Assembly (NCBI GenBank): GCA_963693305.1
Contig: OY855916.1
Location: 11,228,001-11,292,000 of the forward strand
DNA from: Meandrina meandrites
Taxonomy: Eukaryota; Cnidaria; Anthozoa; Scleractinia; Meandrinidae
Reading direction: 5' to 3'
DNA: 64,000 nucleotides
The translations under genes were made by a program, and so were the position numbers. The notes beneath the pieces were generated by a model. The model ran no database searches. It was not told the origin of the DNA and saw nothing but the letters and a program-made list of their open reading frames with translations. Below are positions 23,964 through 33,805 of the stretch, one piece after another (positions within the stretch are counted from its first letter, which is position 1; every line of letters starts with the position of its first letter).

Positions 23964-25279
23964 GGGCCTGTTTACAAGCAGGTAGGGTAACCCTAGTGCT
24001 AGGGTTACCCTAGCAAGAGGGTTAGAAGATAGCCCGGGTTTATAAGCAAAAATTCGCAGGTAGGGTAACCCTACTACCCGGGTCAACTTACACCGGTTAC
24101 GCTTCAGTTAACCTTGTAAATATAGCATGTAACGGGTAATAATGTAAGCGCCAAAACTGATTTTCGTTTTACTTACGCAGTTTATCAGTTCCAGTAAAAT
24201 CTTATTTCAATTTCCAAGCTCATTAACGTCCCAAGCACTAATTGTTTTGTAGTTGTAACGCGTTTGACGGAGAAACTATAAATAATTATGTTATGCAATG
24301 AATTCACATATGCAGCGCCAAACATTTTACCAAAAATTTTGTCGTAAGAAGCTGTTATTTCAGGATCTGGAAGGATATTTTCGGGATCCGGGATTTGAAC
24401 AAAATACAGTGCGGGATCCGGGAAAACGCAAAATATATTGACGGGATTCGGGAATTGACTGCTGCTCGGGAAGCGGGATTGAGCAGAATTTGGGCATGGG
24501 ACGCGGGAATTCTTGCCTGATTGTTGGGAATTCGGGAAATTTTCACTACTTAGATAAACCATGACGCAGTCGAGGGTGTTCCTGTAAACTTTTTATCAAG
24601 GACAGTGCGTACGTGTACAGGAAGACCCATCACGCTTTCATATCGGGCTCTTTCATGGTCTTTCATCGTACTGAGGTATGAAGAGCTAACTCCATGTTGC
24701 AGTAGACTCACAACACGCGTAAAACAAAATAACAACTAAAGGGGCAAATCTACATCTTAAATTCATAAGCTTATGCAAAAATTAGTCCTTTTTTAAATGA
24801 ATTTCTGAGAAAAGAAAAACGGGATTCGGGAAAGCGATGACAGAAAGTTCGGGATGCGGGATTCGCGTGAAAAAGGAGCGGGAATGCGGGATCAGGAACC
24901 CCCCCTTCCAGACCCTGTTATTTGATAATAATTCCGTTCCAGTAGAAAAAAATACGACAAATTGTGAATGAACACCATGTTCCTTGGTCAAAATTCACTG
25001 TTTTTGTCGGTAGTTTTAAAGATATTTAGCTCCTTGGAGCCAAATAAAGTTGTCCCGGGTAGGCGAGTTATCCCTAGCAGAGCGTTAACAAGGCGCTAGG
25101 GTTACCCTGGCGCTAGGGTAACCCTAGCGCTCAGCTAGGGTTACCCTAGTGCTAGGGTAACCCTAGCTGCTTTGTAAACACGTCGAAGAAAAAAAGAAGA
25201 AATGTGGGAGCGCTAGGGTAACCCTCCTGCTAGGGTAACCCTAGCACTAGGGTTACCCTACCTGCTTGTAAACAGGCCC
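23964..25279. mobile_element. Non-autonomous PIF/Harbinger-like element, ~1.3 kb, with AGGGTTACCCT arrays
   Basis: About 50 bp at each end are exact inverted repeats starting GGGCCTGTTTACAAGCAGG and continuing through CTAGGGTTACCCTAG units. Flanks are TCA (left) and TTA (right), compatible with one mutated TWA duplication. Near each end, palindromic GGGTAACCC words are repeated; the right side (25085-25270) has at least six. The middle contains a second repeat with many GGGATTCGGG-like words (24360-24545 and 24820-24895). No transposase is seen. Confidence 0.75.
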
Positions 25280-25282
25280 TTA

Positions 25283-27457
25283 AATGGTCCAAAATAGCCT
25301 ATTCTCTACCTGTTTTGGCGTCGACATGACAACGAATCTTGACGTCATTTAGATGGTTTGAAATAAAAGTTTTTCAACCACACTATCTGACAAGTTGTTA
25401 TTGAATTCAAAAGATGGGAGGGCTAAACAATATGGAGCCACCTTAAAATCAGCAGACGCGAACTAGTAATAAAAGGTTCTTAAAGGATGTATGAGTGGAG
25501 GCAAAAGGTTTAAAGAAAATAAAGAAAAGGAAAAATGGGTAAACAAAAACAGTGACATTTTACTAGGAACCCGTAAGGAATATACGCGAATGATTTGGCT
25601 TGCTGATCTACTTAATCGAAGAAAATTTTTAGGTTAGAAGGAGAAGAAAGTTAGAATTGCAAACTAAGGATCGGTAACTTCCAGAAGAAAACCCACCATT
25701 CATATCAACGCATAACTCGAACCGAGGACACTTTATTCAACGATGCCAACATTAGTAGAGAAGAACAAAATCGAAGATCTTTTTAAAATTCTAGTTTAAA
25801 AGTCCAAATTGTGTTATACTTAGAATATTTTGGCTGTACTTAATTATATTTGCTTCCATGGCGTCCTAAAGTGAGTGTATTGCTCTAACAGTACTTGAAC
25901 ATAAAACAGTTAGTTCTATGTATATAACTTAAAGTCTTGATGCTGGAATGATTCTAAATAAGAGCAAATCTCACGGAATTGTAAAAAAATTAATAACAAT
26001 GCATCATTTTCCTGTTTTTCACTAGAGTGAAAGGTTGTTGACATTCCTTTGACAAACACGTGACGAATCTGGGCGATGCAACTTTGTGATTTTTGGTAGT
26101 ATATTTCTACTTCCTATTCGGTCTGCATTTTACCCCTGGTCTGTACTCTGCAGTCTGCATCAGTTATCCTCAATCTCAATTTACATCCTCCCTCCCCCGC
26201 ACCCCGCCAACCCCACCGGTCTGCAATATGCTGTCCACAGGACAAACTCTTAGATTAGCTTAGTTTGAACCAGTAAAAATTTGCACGAGCTTTCGGTTGA
26301 GTACCTTTATTTTGCTCTTCGATATATCTCATCTTCTGTTACAATATTATTAGGTAGCTAGGATTGTTTATACCTGCTGGACGGGTTGCTATTCCTTTAC
26401 AGGCTTTCCCTTAGCAGGTATATTGTCAGTGCCCATTCATACACGTCACTTGGGTAAGCGAATTGTTTTGTGTTTCCCGTTTTTCAAACCACAGCACTAA
26501 TTATCCCGAAATCTACGAAATAATCCTTAATTTTTCCAACACCTCGAGACAATATCAAAAAGCCAAGTTAACATTTTTAAACGCCCCTAAATATTTTTTA
26601 GACGAAGTCAGCATTTAAAATAATAGTGTACTTCATATTGCAATCAAAACGAAATTAACAATAAAACAACACGAAAAACCTACGAATCCAAGATGGTGGA
26701 TCCAAGACGGGGGCTGTTTGGCGTGATTGCCACGTAATATGACCACTTCATCCTGCTTTACGTATATCCAGATAGTGATTTTTCGGCGTGCTATGTATTA
26801 TTTACAATTCATTGTCATAGCTAAAATATTTTAGAAGTTACGGGGGAGGGGGCGAAATTCTCCCTCAAAGTGAAAACATAAAGCCCGGTACGAATGAGGT
26901 TGAATTCCTATTTATCTATTATAAATGCGTAAAATGACTGACCAAGCGCGAACATTTGAATGGGTATTCACTGCACCTCCATCAAGATGGACATAGACTA
27001 GGAATGAAATAAACAAAATCCTTTTTCTCGGAAGGAAAATAGCAGCCAAAACGTACCCACAAAGCGGTGTTGTTTTCTCTTCTTATGTTATTTTGGTCCG
27101 CCTTTTTTAGGAGAACCATTACTGTAAGTTGTTGCTGACCATCACATCGGATGTCATTTCTCGGGATAGCGGTAAATGCAAATAATGCCACTCTAGTTCC
27201 GGTTTTCGCCGCCTTAAAATCTCTGTTTGTCGCGAGATGACTTTCGGAGACGGTTTGACACGATCCGTAACGGGTGGAGTCCATCAGTCGACATTACCAC
27301 CCACCGTGTTGGCGTGAAAGTTAATTTTGCTTTCAGAGATCGTCACTAATGTCGACGACCTATTAAAGGTTGGGTATATTTGACATTCCTCCCTTTCTCT
27401 GCCCACTTTGTTGACGACTGGTACTTTTGTTTTTATTCTTTGTAGATTAAGCCAGCG
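25283..27457. other. Intergenic with diverged duplicated block
   Basis: 25540-25790 resembles the end of block b of the 17.8-19.9 kb duplication (AGTGACATTTTACT, CGAGGACACTT). The frame at 26982-27284 (-) has no recognisable feature. The sequence just before 27458 ends in a splice-acceptor-like TTTTTATTCTTTGTAG (27447). Confidence 0.5.
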
Positions 27458-28647
27458 ATGGCGCTTACCTTTCAGACCCTCTTTGTTGCTTTGGGTCTCG
27501 TTGCATGCAGTGATGCTGCTGGTATCGGGAGTGTATTTGAGCTTTCAAGAATTAGCAAAAACTTCGGGATGATGAAAGTGACTACCAGAGGCCTGGGAGG
27601 GTCTGCCGAGATAGCTGGTTACTCCTTTGGTTTTGTTGGAGCATATTGGCGCTCAAACACAGCAAGAGAGCTAACAAGAATCACGTAGTGAGGACAGAGC
27701 ACGATGGAATCGAGATGACCCTGGATCAACTTCCCTCGAAAATCAGTGACGCACCCATCATTGATGCAGATGGAAATACAGAATACTTTTTTGACCCTAC
27801 TGTGGATCGAAACCAACGCAACTGTCTGAAAGTAAATGTTGGCATTTATCCACCTCACCCTCGTCGAAGAAAGTTTGTTTTTAAGACAATGAACGCTACA
27901 GATTCCAAGGGCGCGCTGATCTTGTCTACCGACTTAATAAACAAGTGCATGCAGAAGGAAAAAGTGTCCGTTTTACTTCTTCGCAGCTTTGACCTTGATC
28001 AACCTTTCTGGAATCTGAAGTTCTTTGTACCAAGAGACAAAATGTACCCACAATGTCCCGGACGAGACTTCGAGCTCCCCATCGAGAAGAATTTTGTTAG
28101 AGTTATGGAACAACAGAATGATGGAAACGATCGCTTGGTGGCCGACCTTTATCGCGACAAACGTATTCAAGTCGATGTGAGCGCAGAGTTAGCGAAGCTA
28201 GACAACCGGCAGAGCTATTATTTTGACAAAACATTCGAAGGACAGCTCGGTGTTTCTCAGGATGTGTTGCTGAAGCCTCCTGCAGCTGAGGATCCGCCAT
28301 CGACCTTAAAATACCAATTTGACATCAAGGGTGGTCAACAGTGGGATCCGGACGCGTTAATTTTCACCGAGGAACTGAGGAATTGGCTAAAGGATAAAGG
28401 ACGCAAGATCTTGTTGAAAAAGAAACCTAAAGGGGCCTGGAAACTGGAAATTATCAAAGACGACGGGTCAGCTACACATTCTTTGAGTCTGAAGAACATC
28501 GAACGCATCGATTATGAACCAAGGGATGGGTCCCTTAGGCAGCCTATTGTCCTCGACTTAGCCACAGAGACTAAGAAAAGAATTGACTTGGAAACCACCA
28601 CTGTTCATGAGCTGCTTATATCACAGAATGATTATTGCGCGGATTGA
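27458..28647 (+). pseudogene. Internally deleted, frameshifted paralogue of the 48.9-51.8 kb gene
   Basis: Starts ATG 27458 after an acceptor-like AG. The first frame (76 codons) opens with a signal peptide (MALTFQTLFVALGLVACS) and reaches AYWRSNT, a sequence also near the N-terminus of the large minus-strand protein. Homology then jumps directly to that protein's C-terminal third (NHVVRTE onward), losing about 610 residues including the hydrophobic stretch and RTX-like repeats. The join is out of frame: the first frame meets TAG at 27686-27688, while the homologous C-terminal frame runs 27646-28647 without its own early ATG. I see no intron that fixes it. Either a deletion pseudogene or a gene for a short secreted peptide. 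Confidence 0.75.
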
Positions 28648-28884
28648 AAATTGAAATATGACGTTATAGAACCCAACATGGAACATTTAAAACTGTTGGA
28701 CGGAATATCAGTTTCTGGCCTGCTTTGATTCGATAAAAAGTGACGTATAAACTAACAATTTCTGTTAGTGTTAGACATGCAACTGAACTCTATATTGACG
28801 ATCAAAAGTCTTTGTTCACTAAGGTTTTTGTTCGATAGTTGATGACGACGGACCCAGTGCTCGCACAGCACTTTGTAATAGCAA

Positions 28885-29650
28885 CAGAAGTATGTTACCA
28901 AAAGATTCGCATGCGTTTCACAGAAAGTCTAAATTGTTTTGATTGTAACACCCGGCGGATACTCTGGATATATTTGGTTAGGGTTGTGCCGCTGGGACTT
29001 TGATACCCTTAACCTATACCAGAGCATATTTAGCTGCATTTTGCGACCCCAATATACACAAGATGCGAATAATTCCTACTCTATCTCAGATTTGCTAGTC
29101 TCCAGAAACTTTATTTCTTTGCATTCGCAGTCAGTTGCTTTCATGGTTAATGAAACCCTATATTCTAGACAAAAATTCTTGATTTTTAGACCCTATCCCA
29201 GACTGAACTAGTACCCTTTACAGCGGCACATACCTATATACCTTATGTATGAGAGCACCCTGCCGCATTGCCCTAACATAATGCAATTTCAAAAAGAGTC
29301 TTTACATTCATATTAACCTACATTATTAATCATTATTTATTATATATGAAATCAAATTAAAGAAATATGTTACCAAAGGATTGGCATGTATTTCAAAGAA
29401 AGTAGAGATTGTTTTACAGCTATTAAAAAATAGCTTCTTGATTGTACCATTATGCAATTCCATTTAAAGAGTCATTAAATTAATATCAACTTACATTATT
29501 AACCATTGTTTATTATATATTAAATTAAATTAAAGAAATATGCTACTAAAGGATTCGCATGCATTTCGCATAAAATAGAAATTGTGCTGCAGGTAGGATG
29601 AAATTGCTTCTTGATTATAACATTTTACGAATCCCATTAAGAGGCGTTAA
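28885..29650 (+). repeat. AT-rich tandem repeat, ~180-bp period, 2-3 copies
   Basis: Phrases ATATGTTACCAAAGGATT...GCATG, CTTCTTGATTGTA and ACATTATTAA.CATT recur near 29365/29555, 29435/29610 and 29320/29495. A partial first copy starts at ~28890. Non-coding. Confidence 0.75.
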
Positions 29651-30146
29651 ATTATATTCAAAACACGGAAGGTTGCCTGTTTTGTTTAATAATGATGATG
29701 GTACACTTTCGTTGGTAGCGTACAGCTCTCGAAAATAGCTATAATAGATTACTAACTAAAACATCAACAACAAAAAATGTATTTTTACCTCAATAAATGC
29801 ATGGCTAAATGTTTAAGTAGCTTCGGCTTGCCATTTTAACGGTCACCTTGCCTTAGAGAGGTTCAGAAAGGACCCTGACAGATGACAGATAGTCCTGACT
29901 ACGGGCAGAGCCCCTTACCCATAAGAATCGGTTATGTAACATCAGAACCCCATGCCCTGTAGCTAAAAGTCAACCCCATTTAACTCCATTTCATATATTA
30001 ATATTCAGCAAAACTAAAACACGTACAGGACATGTCATTTCAAATTGAACCAAATTTAACATTTTTACTCAATGAGGTATTTAATCTACATAAAAACGTT
30101 CTACATGAAAGAGGTTAAAAGATATCATAATCGCTTTTTTAAGTAA

Positions 30147-30290
30147 TATATCAAACACGAGAGAGCGTTTTTCATCACATTTCCAAACACAGAGAAGAGA
30201 GTTGAAAATATGACGCGCAGCGGAGTATTTTCGACGAACTTTGAGGTGTTTGGAAATGTGATGATACACTCTCTCGAGTGTTTGATATAA
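30147..30290. repeat. Hairpin element with ~44-bp arms
   Basis: TATATCAAACACGAG and CACATTTCCAAACAC in the left arm are mirrored by GTGTTTGGAAATGTG and CTCGAGTGTTTGATATA in the right arm. Non-coding, of the type scattered through this window. Confidence 0.8.
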
Positions 30291-30519
30291 CTTCTCAATC
30301 GAAACTAAAACTACGGAGAAAATGGAGCAATAAAATCATAAAAATCTATGCTAATTAAGATCAGATTTCCAAACTGCCTTCACGGTTCTCATTTCCTTTG
30401 TTTTAACTAGATGAATTATTAATGAGTTTGAGAAGAGATTGTAAAAAAGTGTCAATAATAAGAGCTTCACTTGTTGCCATTGGCTTGGTTAAGAAAAACT
30501 AAAAACTTTTTGATGTAAT

Positions 30520-30701
30520 ATATTCTAAGACGTTTCGACTCAAAAACTCGAGTCTTCATCCGTTGAAAAATGACGTGTGATTGCAAAACATGCATCATTG
30601 AAGTCCGACAATCATGCAGATATGCTACAGGTGTGAAGATACAGCAAATCAACCAAGTGAGGCGTAAATATTGGGAAGTTCTATGTGGTCGCTCTTGCGT
30701 T
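30520..30701 (-). mobile_element. Penelope-like remnant, 3' part (interrupted by the 5.1 kb element)
   Basis: Read on the minus strand it continues the GIY-YIG endonuclease tail that stops at 35833 on the other side of the 5.1 kb element. It ends with a hammerhead-like segment (30533-30562: CGGATGA, unpaired A, GACTC/GAGTC stem, GAAACGTC). The first box has U4 changed to G. The coding part contains stops, so it is a dead copy. Confidence 0.6.
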
Positions 30702-31189
30702 AGTAGTATAAGAAGGGTGATTCAACGCCATGTGGTGGTGGTGGAGGTGACGTCACAATAGCCGGAAGGGTCGGGAGGTATGACGTCACAATACCCCTGG
30801 GGTTGACATCATCAAAAATGATGACATCATCATCTAAAAATAGTATACGCCCCCACAATTACCGGTTTGGGTGGTGGAATCTCGTCATAGTTCTAAAAAT
30901 AGAAAAATGGAAACGAGAAATTCGAGATTTCCTTTATTGTGAAATTGTTAACTTATTTTTTTTTCAGTGATTTTAACATAGATAAGAAAAAAAATCTCTC
31001 AAATGACACGCGCGCGCTTTCATCTCGCGAGCCCACGCACTATCTCCACGCGTGATTCCACACGTGCTTCCAGAGAGAAACACACAAGCGGATAGGTGCC
31101 CCTATTGCCCCTATTGCCCGTTATGCCCTATAAATTTAGCGAAGGAAACAGATTTCATCAGTTTTTTATCCAACTTTTGTATCGTAAAC

Positions 31190-31363
31190 ATGAAGAGACT
31201 TCACTGCAGACATTGTCCAATACCTACTTGCGGTTCAAAATTTTTAGTTCGACTCGCGAATCATTTAAGTCAAGTTCATGGCTTATCAGAGATAGAACGA
31301 AAATATTGGCTCCAATCGATAACATGTGTTTATTGCACTTTGATTATGGATAATAAAGTTTAG
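31190..31363 (+). CDS. Small zinc-finger protein (left TIR copy), 57 aa
   Basis: The first ATG in good context (AAACATGA) is 31190. An open upstream extension to 31052 exists but only from a GTG. The protein begins MKRLHCRHC and contains C-x4-C-x10-H-x4-H, the same C-x10-H-x4-H spacing as the N-terminal finger of the ATPase in this element. A second Cys pair (CVYC) lies near the end. The AATAAA polyadenylation signal overlaps the last codons (AAT AAA GTT TAG), a compact virus-like arrangement. A possible DNA-binding regulator or TIR-binding factor; this is inference. Confidence 0.55.
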   Translation: MKRLHCRHCPIPTCGSKFLVRLANHLSQVHGLSEIERKYWLQSITCVYCTLIMDNKV

Positions 31364-31459
31364 TTCTGTAATTATGCAAGCTTTTTGTCGCATACATTTT
31401 CTACTGCAGACATAATTGTTTTCTAAACAATGGTATAGGCTCGATGTGTTCTAGTGAAC

Positions 31460-31660
31460 TCAATTATAAACAAAAGGATGACCAATCGAACTAATCCTTT
31501 CACAAACGAAAGATAAAACAATAGCGTGTATGCGCTTCAGTGGCCGAGTTTTAAGCACGAATTGCCGCGTAAGTAACATTAATACTAAACACACACATAG
31601 TATATCAAGCAAAACCTTTATTTTTGGACTTTGAAATGCAATTTTGGATTCCGGCTGCAT
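31460..31660 (-). other. Open frame in left TIR, 66 codons, doubtful
   Basis: ATG-started frame with one hydrophobic stretch (LLDILCVCLVLMLL) and mirrored at 34873-35073. It lies in the internally duplicated part of the TIR, and the homologous duplicate does not keep the frame open, so I think it is probably not a gene. Confidence 0.25.
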
Positions 31661-31916
31661 ACTATTAAGTGTCTAGTCGCTTCTTTTCACGACAATTAAA
31701 CAATAGACCTACCATCGAAACGAATTATTATTCACAAACGAAAACTATATATGCGCTTCATTGACCCTGAACGTAAACATTGCAAGTGCGAAGCGAATTG
31801 CCGCGAATAATAAACACACACAGATTATAACTCAAGCAAAAATTTTTATTTCATCAAAAACACAATTGCAACCTTACAAGACAAAAGTCAGCAGTTTCAT
31901 ATAGCGAAAAACACGT

Positions 31917-32192
31917 TTAACTGTTCCCAACTTTATTTTCTTTCTCGCTGGCTCTAGTTTCTTCAAGAAATGATTTCACACTTGGTTCGTCTTCACATAT
32001 GTAAATCCACCGTGTTCTACCATTAGAATAATGTCTTATTTTGACGGGCCAATAATTGTCGTATCCATACATGACTGTAGGAATATAGAGATTATAGGGA
32101 TTCCGTGCACTTGTATACATTTCAGCGACGCCAAAACCTTCTGGCAGATGTTTGCAATAGGGTGCTCCTTGTAAAAGATTTTGCAAAGCCGG
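31917..32192 (-). CDS. In-frame downstream extension of the ATPase (91 codons after a TGA)
   Basis: This frame is continuous with the packaging ATPase: it starts directly after the ATPase TGA (32193-32195) and has no ATG before the MYTSARNP region (~codon 25). It is rich in Tyr/Trp (MYGYDNYW, RWIYICEDE) and ends in the TIR with NKV...stop, where AAT AAA GTT again overlaps a polyadenylation signal (TTTATT on the plus strand, 31932-31937). It may be a C-terminal domain reached by TGA readthrough, a separate small protein, or an ORF split by a recent nonsense mutation. It does not resemble a domain I know. Confidence 0.45.
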   Translation of the reverse strand, partial: PALQNLLQGAPYCKHLPEGFGVAEMYTSARNPYNLYIPTVMYGYDNYWPVKIRHYSNGRTRWIYICEDEPSVKSFLEETRASEKENKVGNS

Positions 32193-33293
32193 TCAAGCGA
32201 TTTCGGACCAAACGAGATCAAACGGTTTCGGCTTCGAAGGTTGACCTGGACATTTTGTTGTTGTACTTGAGGTGACTGCCTTGGTATTCTTTACAGGATT
32301 AATCGTTTCTACTGTTTCCTCTGGTTTCAAGGATTTGTTGATACTTGGGTAAACTCGACAACAGCCAAAGATATCGCTCAACACCTGTTTGTTCCCTGCC
32401 GTGTCCGGTTTATTATCGACAAAGATGTATCCGTACGGTCTCTCCGTTTCCTGATAATAAGCTGTCATGAATCGTTGGCGATTCTTATCAAACATACGTT
32501 CAGCAACCATGCCGATTTGTTTTCGATCGCTAGGACTTCGGAAAAGAGCCACGTACTGTGCGTTCCGACTGATATCTGTGTTGAATTTTCCTTTCGGGAA
32601 CATATTTTGAAGTATCAGTATCACACTCGCGTTTCGATGTCGACCTTGAGTAAACAGCCGGGAAACGATCGGGCTTTCGATTGCCTGCGCCATAAGATCA
32701 TCAAAAATGATAACGTTGTTGCATTTTGGGTCAATTTCTCGTAGATCGTCTTGAAAGTTGGGAAGCCCACGATAAAAGTGAATATCCTTTCCAATCGCAG
32801 ATTTCATACCCTGGTATCGTTCTTGCCACTGGCTATAGTACCATAAAATGCGCTGCGGTTTCTTTGCCTCGTAGAAAATACGATTCTTTGTTAGAATCTG
32901 TTCTACGAAAGCTGTTTTCCCTGATTGACTTGGTCCAACCACAAGAAGTAAAAATTTATGGCGAAACATAAAATCTGGATAAGGCTCGGTTTCCAAGGAA
33001 ACGCCATGGGAAAGCTTCACCCTCTTGCCAGTAGAGGCGATTTTTGCGTTTTCCTTTACTGGATGTGCTCTTTTTCTTGGTTCAATTGTTTCTTTTGGGA
33101 AATTAGAAGAACAGCGAGGTAACACGCTGGTAGAAATATACTCTTTCTTTGATTCCCAAGAAATTCTGGCCTCTTTTAAGAGTTGTGTTCTCCTTAGCCC
33201 GATTGTATTATGGGCAATTTCAAGATGAGAACTCAAGTTGGACACACCTGGCTTCTCGCACAACGGGCAAATTCGGGGAAACCTTCTCGGCAT
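32193..33293 (-). CDS. P-loop genome-packaging-type ATPase (A32/FtsK-HerA-like) with N-terminal zinc finger
   Basis: ATG 33293 (G at -3) opens 366 codons. Residues 9-28 form a C-x2-C-x10-H-x4-H finger. A basic linker follows, then the ATPase: Walker A GPSQSGKT (120-127), Walker B VIIFDD (194-199), the TQGRHRNASV segment (215-223) and the sensor-type QN (229-230) followed by RNAQYVALFRSP. This order is typical of the DNA-packaging ATPases of Polintons, adintoviruses, adenovirus IVa2 and pox A32. It would pump element DNA into capsids supplied in trans, or the fold may have been re-used for transposition. The gene converges on the left TIR. The same frame stays open for 91 codons after the stop. 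Confidence 0.75.
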   Translation of the reverse strand: MPRRFPRICPLCEKPGVSNLSSHLEIAHNTIGLRRTQLLKEARISWESKKEYISTSVLPRCSSNFPKETIEPRKRAHPVKENAKIASTGKRVKLSHGVSLETEPYPDFMFRHKFLLLVVGPSQSGKTAFVEQILTKNRIFYEAKKPQRILWYYSQWQERYQGMKSAIGKDIHFYRGLPNFQDDLREIDPKCNNVIIFDDLMAQAIESPIVSRLFTQGRHRNASVILILQNMFPKGKFNTDISRNAQYVALFRSPSDRKQIGMVAERMFDKNRQRFMTAYYQETERPYGYIFVDNKPDTAGNKQVLSDIFGCCRVYPSINKSLKPEETVETINPVKNTKAVTSSTTTKCPGQPSKPKPFDLVWSEIA

Positions 33294-33382
33294 GACGGCT
33301 TGTGTCAAATGATGATGAGCTTAACAGAATCATTTAGTATATAGTTATGTACAATGGTGGGGAGTACATAGGAGAATTCAGG

Positions 33383-33684
33383 GGTACAGTAGGGGTACAG
33401 GAGGGGTACAGGAAGGGTACAGTAGGGGTACAGGAAGGGTACAGGAGGGGTACAGGAAGGGTACAGGAGGGGTACAGGAAAGGTACAGGAGGGGTACAGG
33501 AGGGGTACAGGAGGGGTACAAGAAGGGTACAGGAGGGGTACAGGAAGGGTACAGGAAGGGTAAAGTAGGGGTACAGGAGGGGTACAGTAGGGGTACAGGA
33601 AGGGTACAGGAGGGGTACAGGAAGGGTGCAGGAAGGGTACAGGAAGGGTACAGGAGGGGTACAGTAGGGGTTAGGGTTAGGGTG
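33383..33684 (+). repeat. Minisatellite, 10-11-bp unit, with telomere-like end
   Basis: Around 28 imperfect copies of a GGGGTACAGGA-type unit alternate AGG and AGT variants. They end with GGGGTTAGGGTTAGGG at 33667-33684, which is the animal telomere repeat. It lies between the divergently transcribed ATPase and acidic-protein genes, so in the intergenic promoter region. Open frames here on both strands are repeat artefacts. Confidence 0.9.
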
Positions 33685-33805
33685 CAATGAGAGTTCATAG
33701 AGTTCCGTTGTGCTCTGCAGCCGCGCCTCCATCGATAGCTACAAAAGAAGTGCACTGCTGCTTGTATTTCAGTCTGTTCATAGAGCTCGAGAAGTTCGGA
33801 TCACA

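Larger units (their letters stand above)
30702..31972 (+). repeat. Left terminal inverted repeat (1271 bp)
   Basis: Matches the inverse of 34561-35832 with only scattered differences (for example GATGACATCATCATC versus GATGACATTATCATC). The inner limit is AAGAAATG at 31972. It includes a CA-rich promoter-like region, the 57-codon zinc-finger gene and an internal diverged duplication (31490-31625 resembles 31700-31850). Confidence 0.95.

Noticed and set aside
31460..31660. 66-codon membrane-protein-like ORF in the TIR (mirrored at 34873-35073)
   Set aside because: Lies in a duplicated TIR part whose other copy does not keep the frame; kept only as a low-confidence entry.
33347..33755. Pro/Tyr/Leu-rich open frames on both strands
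   Set aside because: Translations of the 10-11-bp minisatellite; open in several frames simply because the repeat lacks stops.
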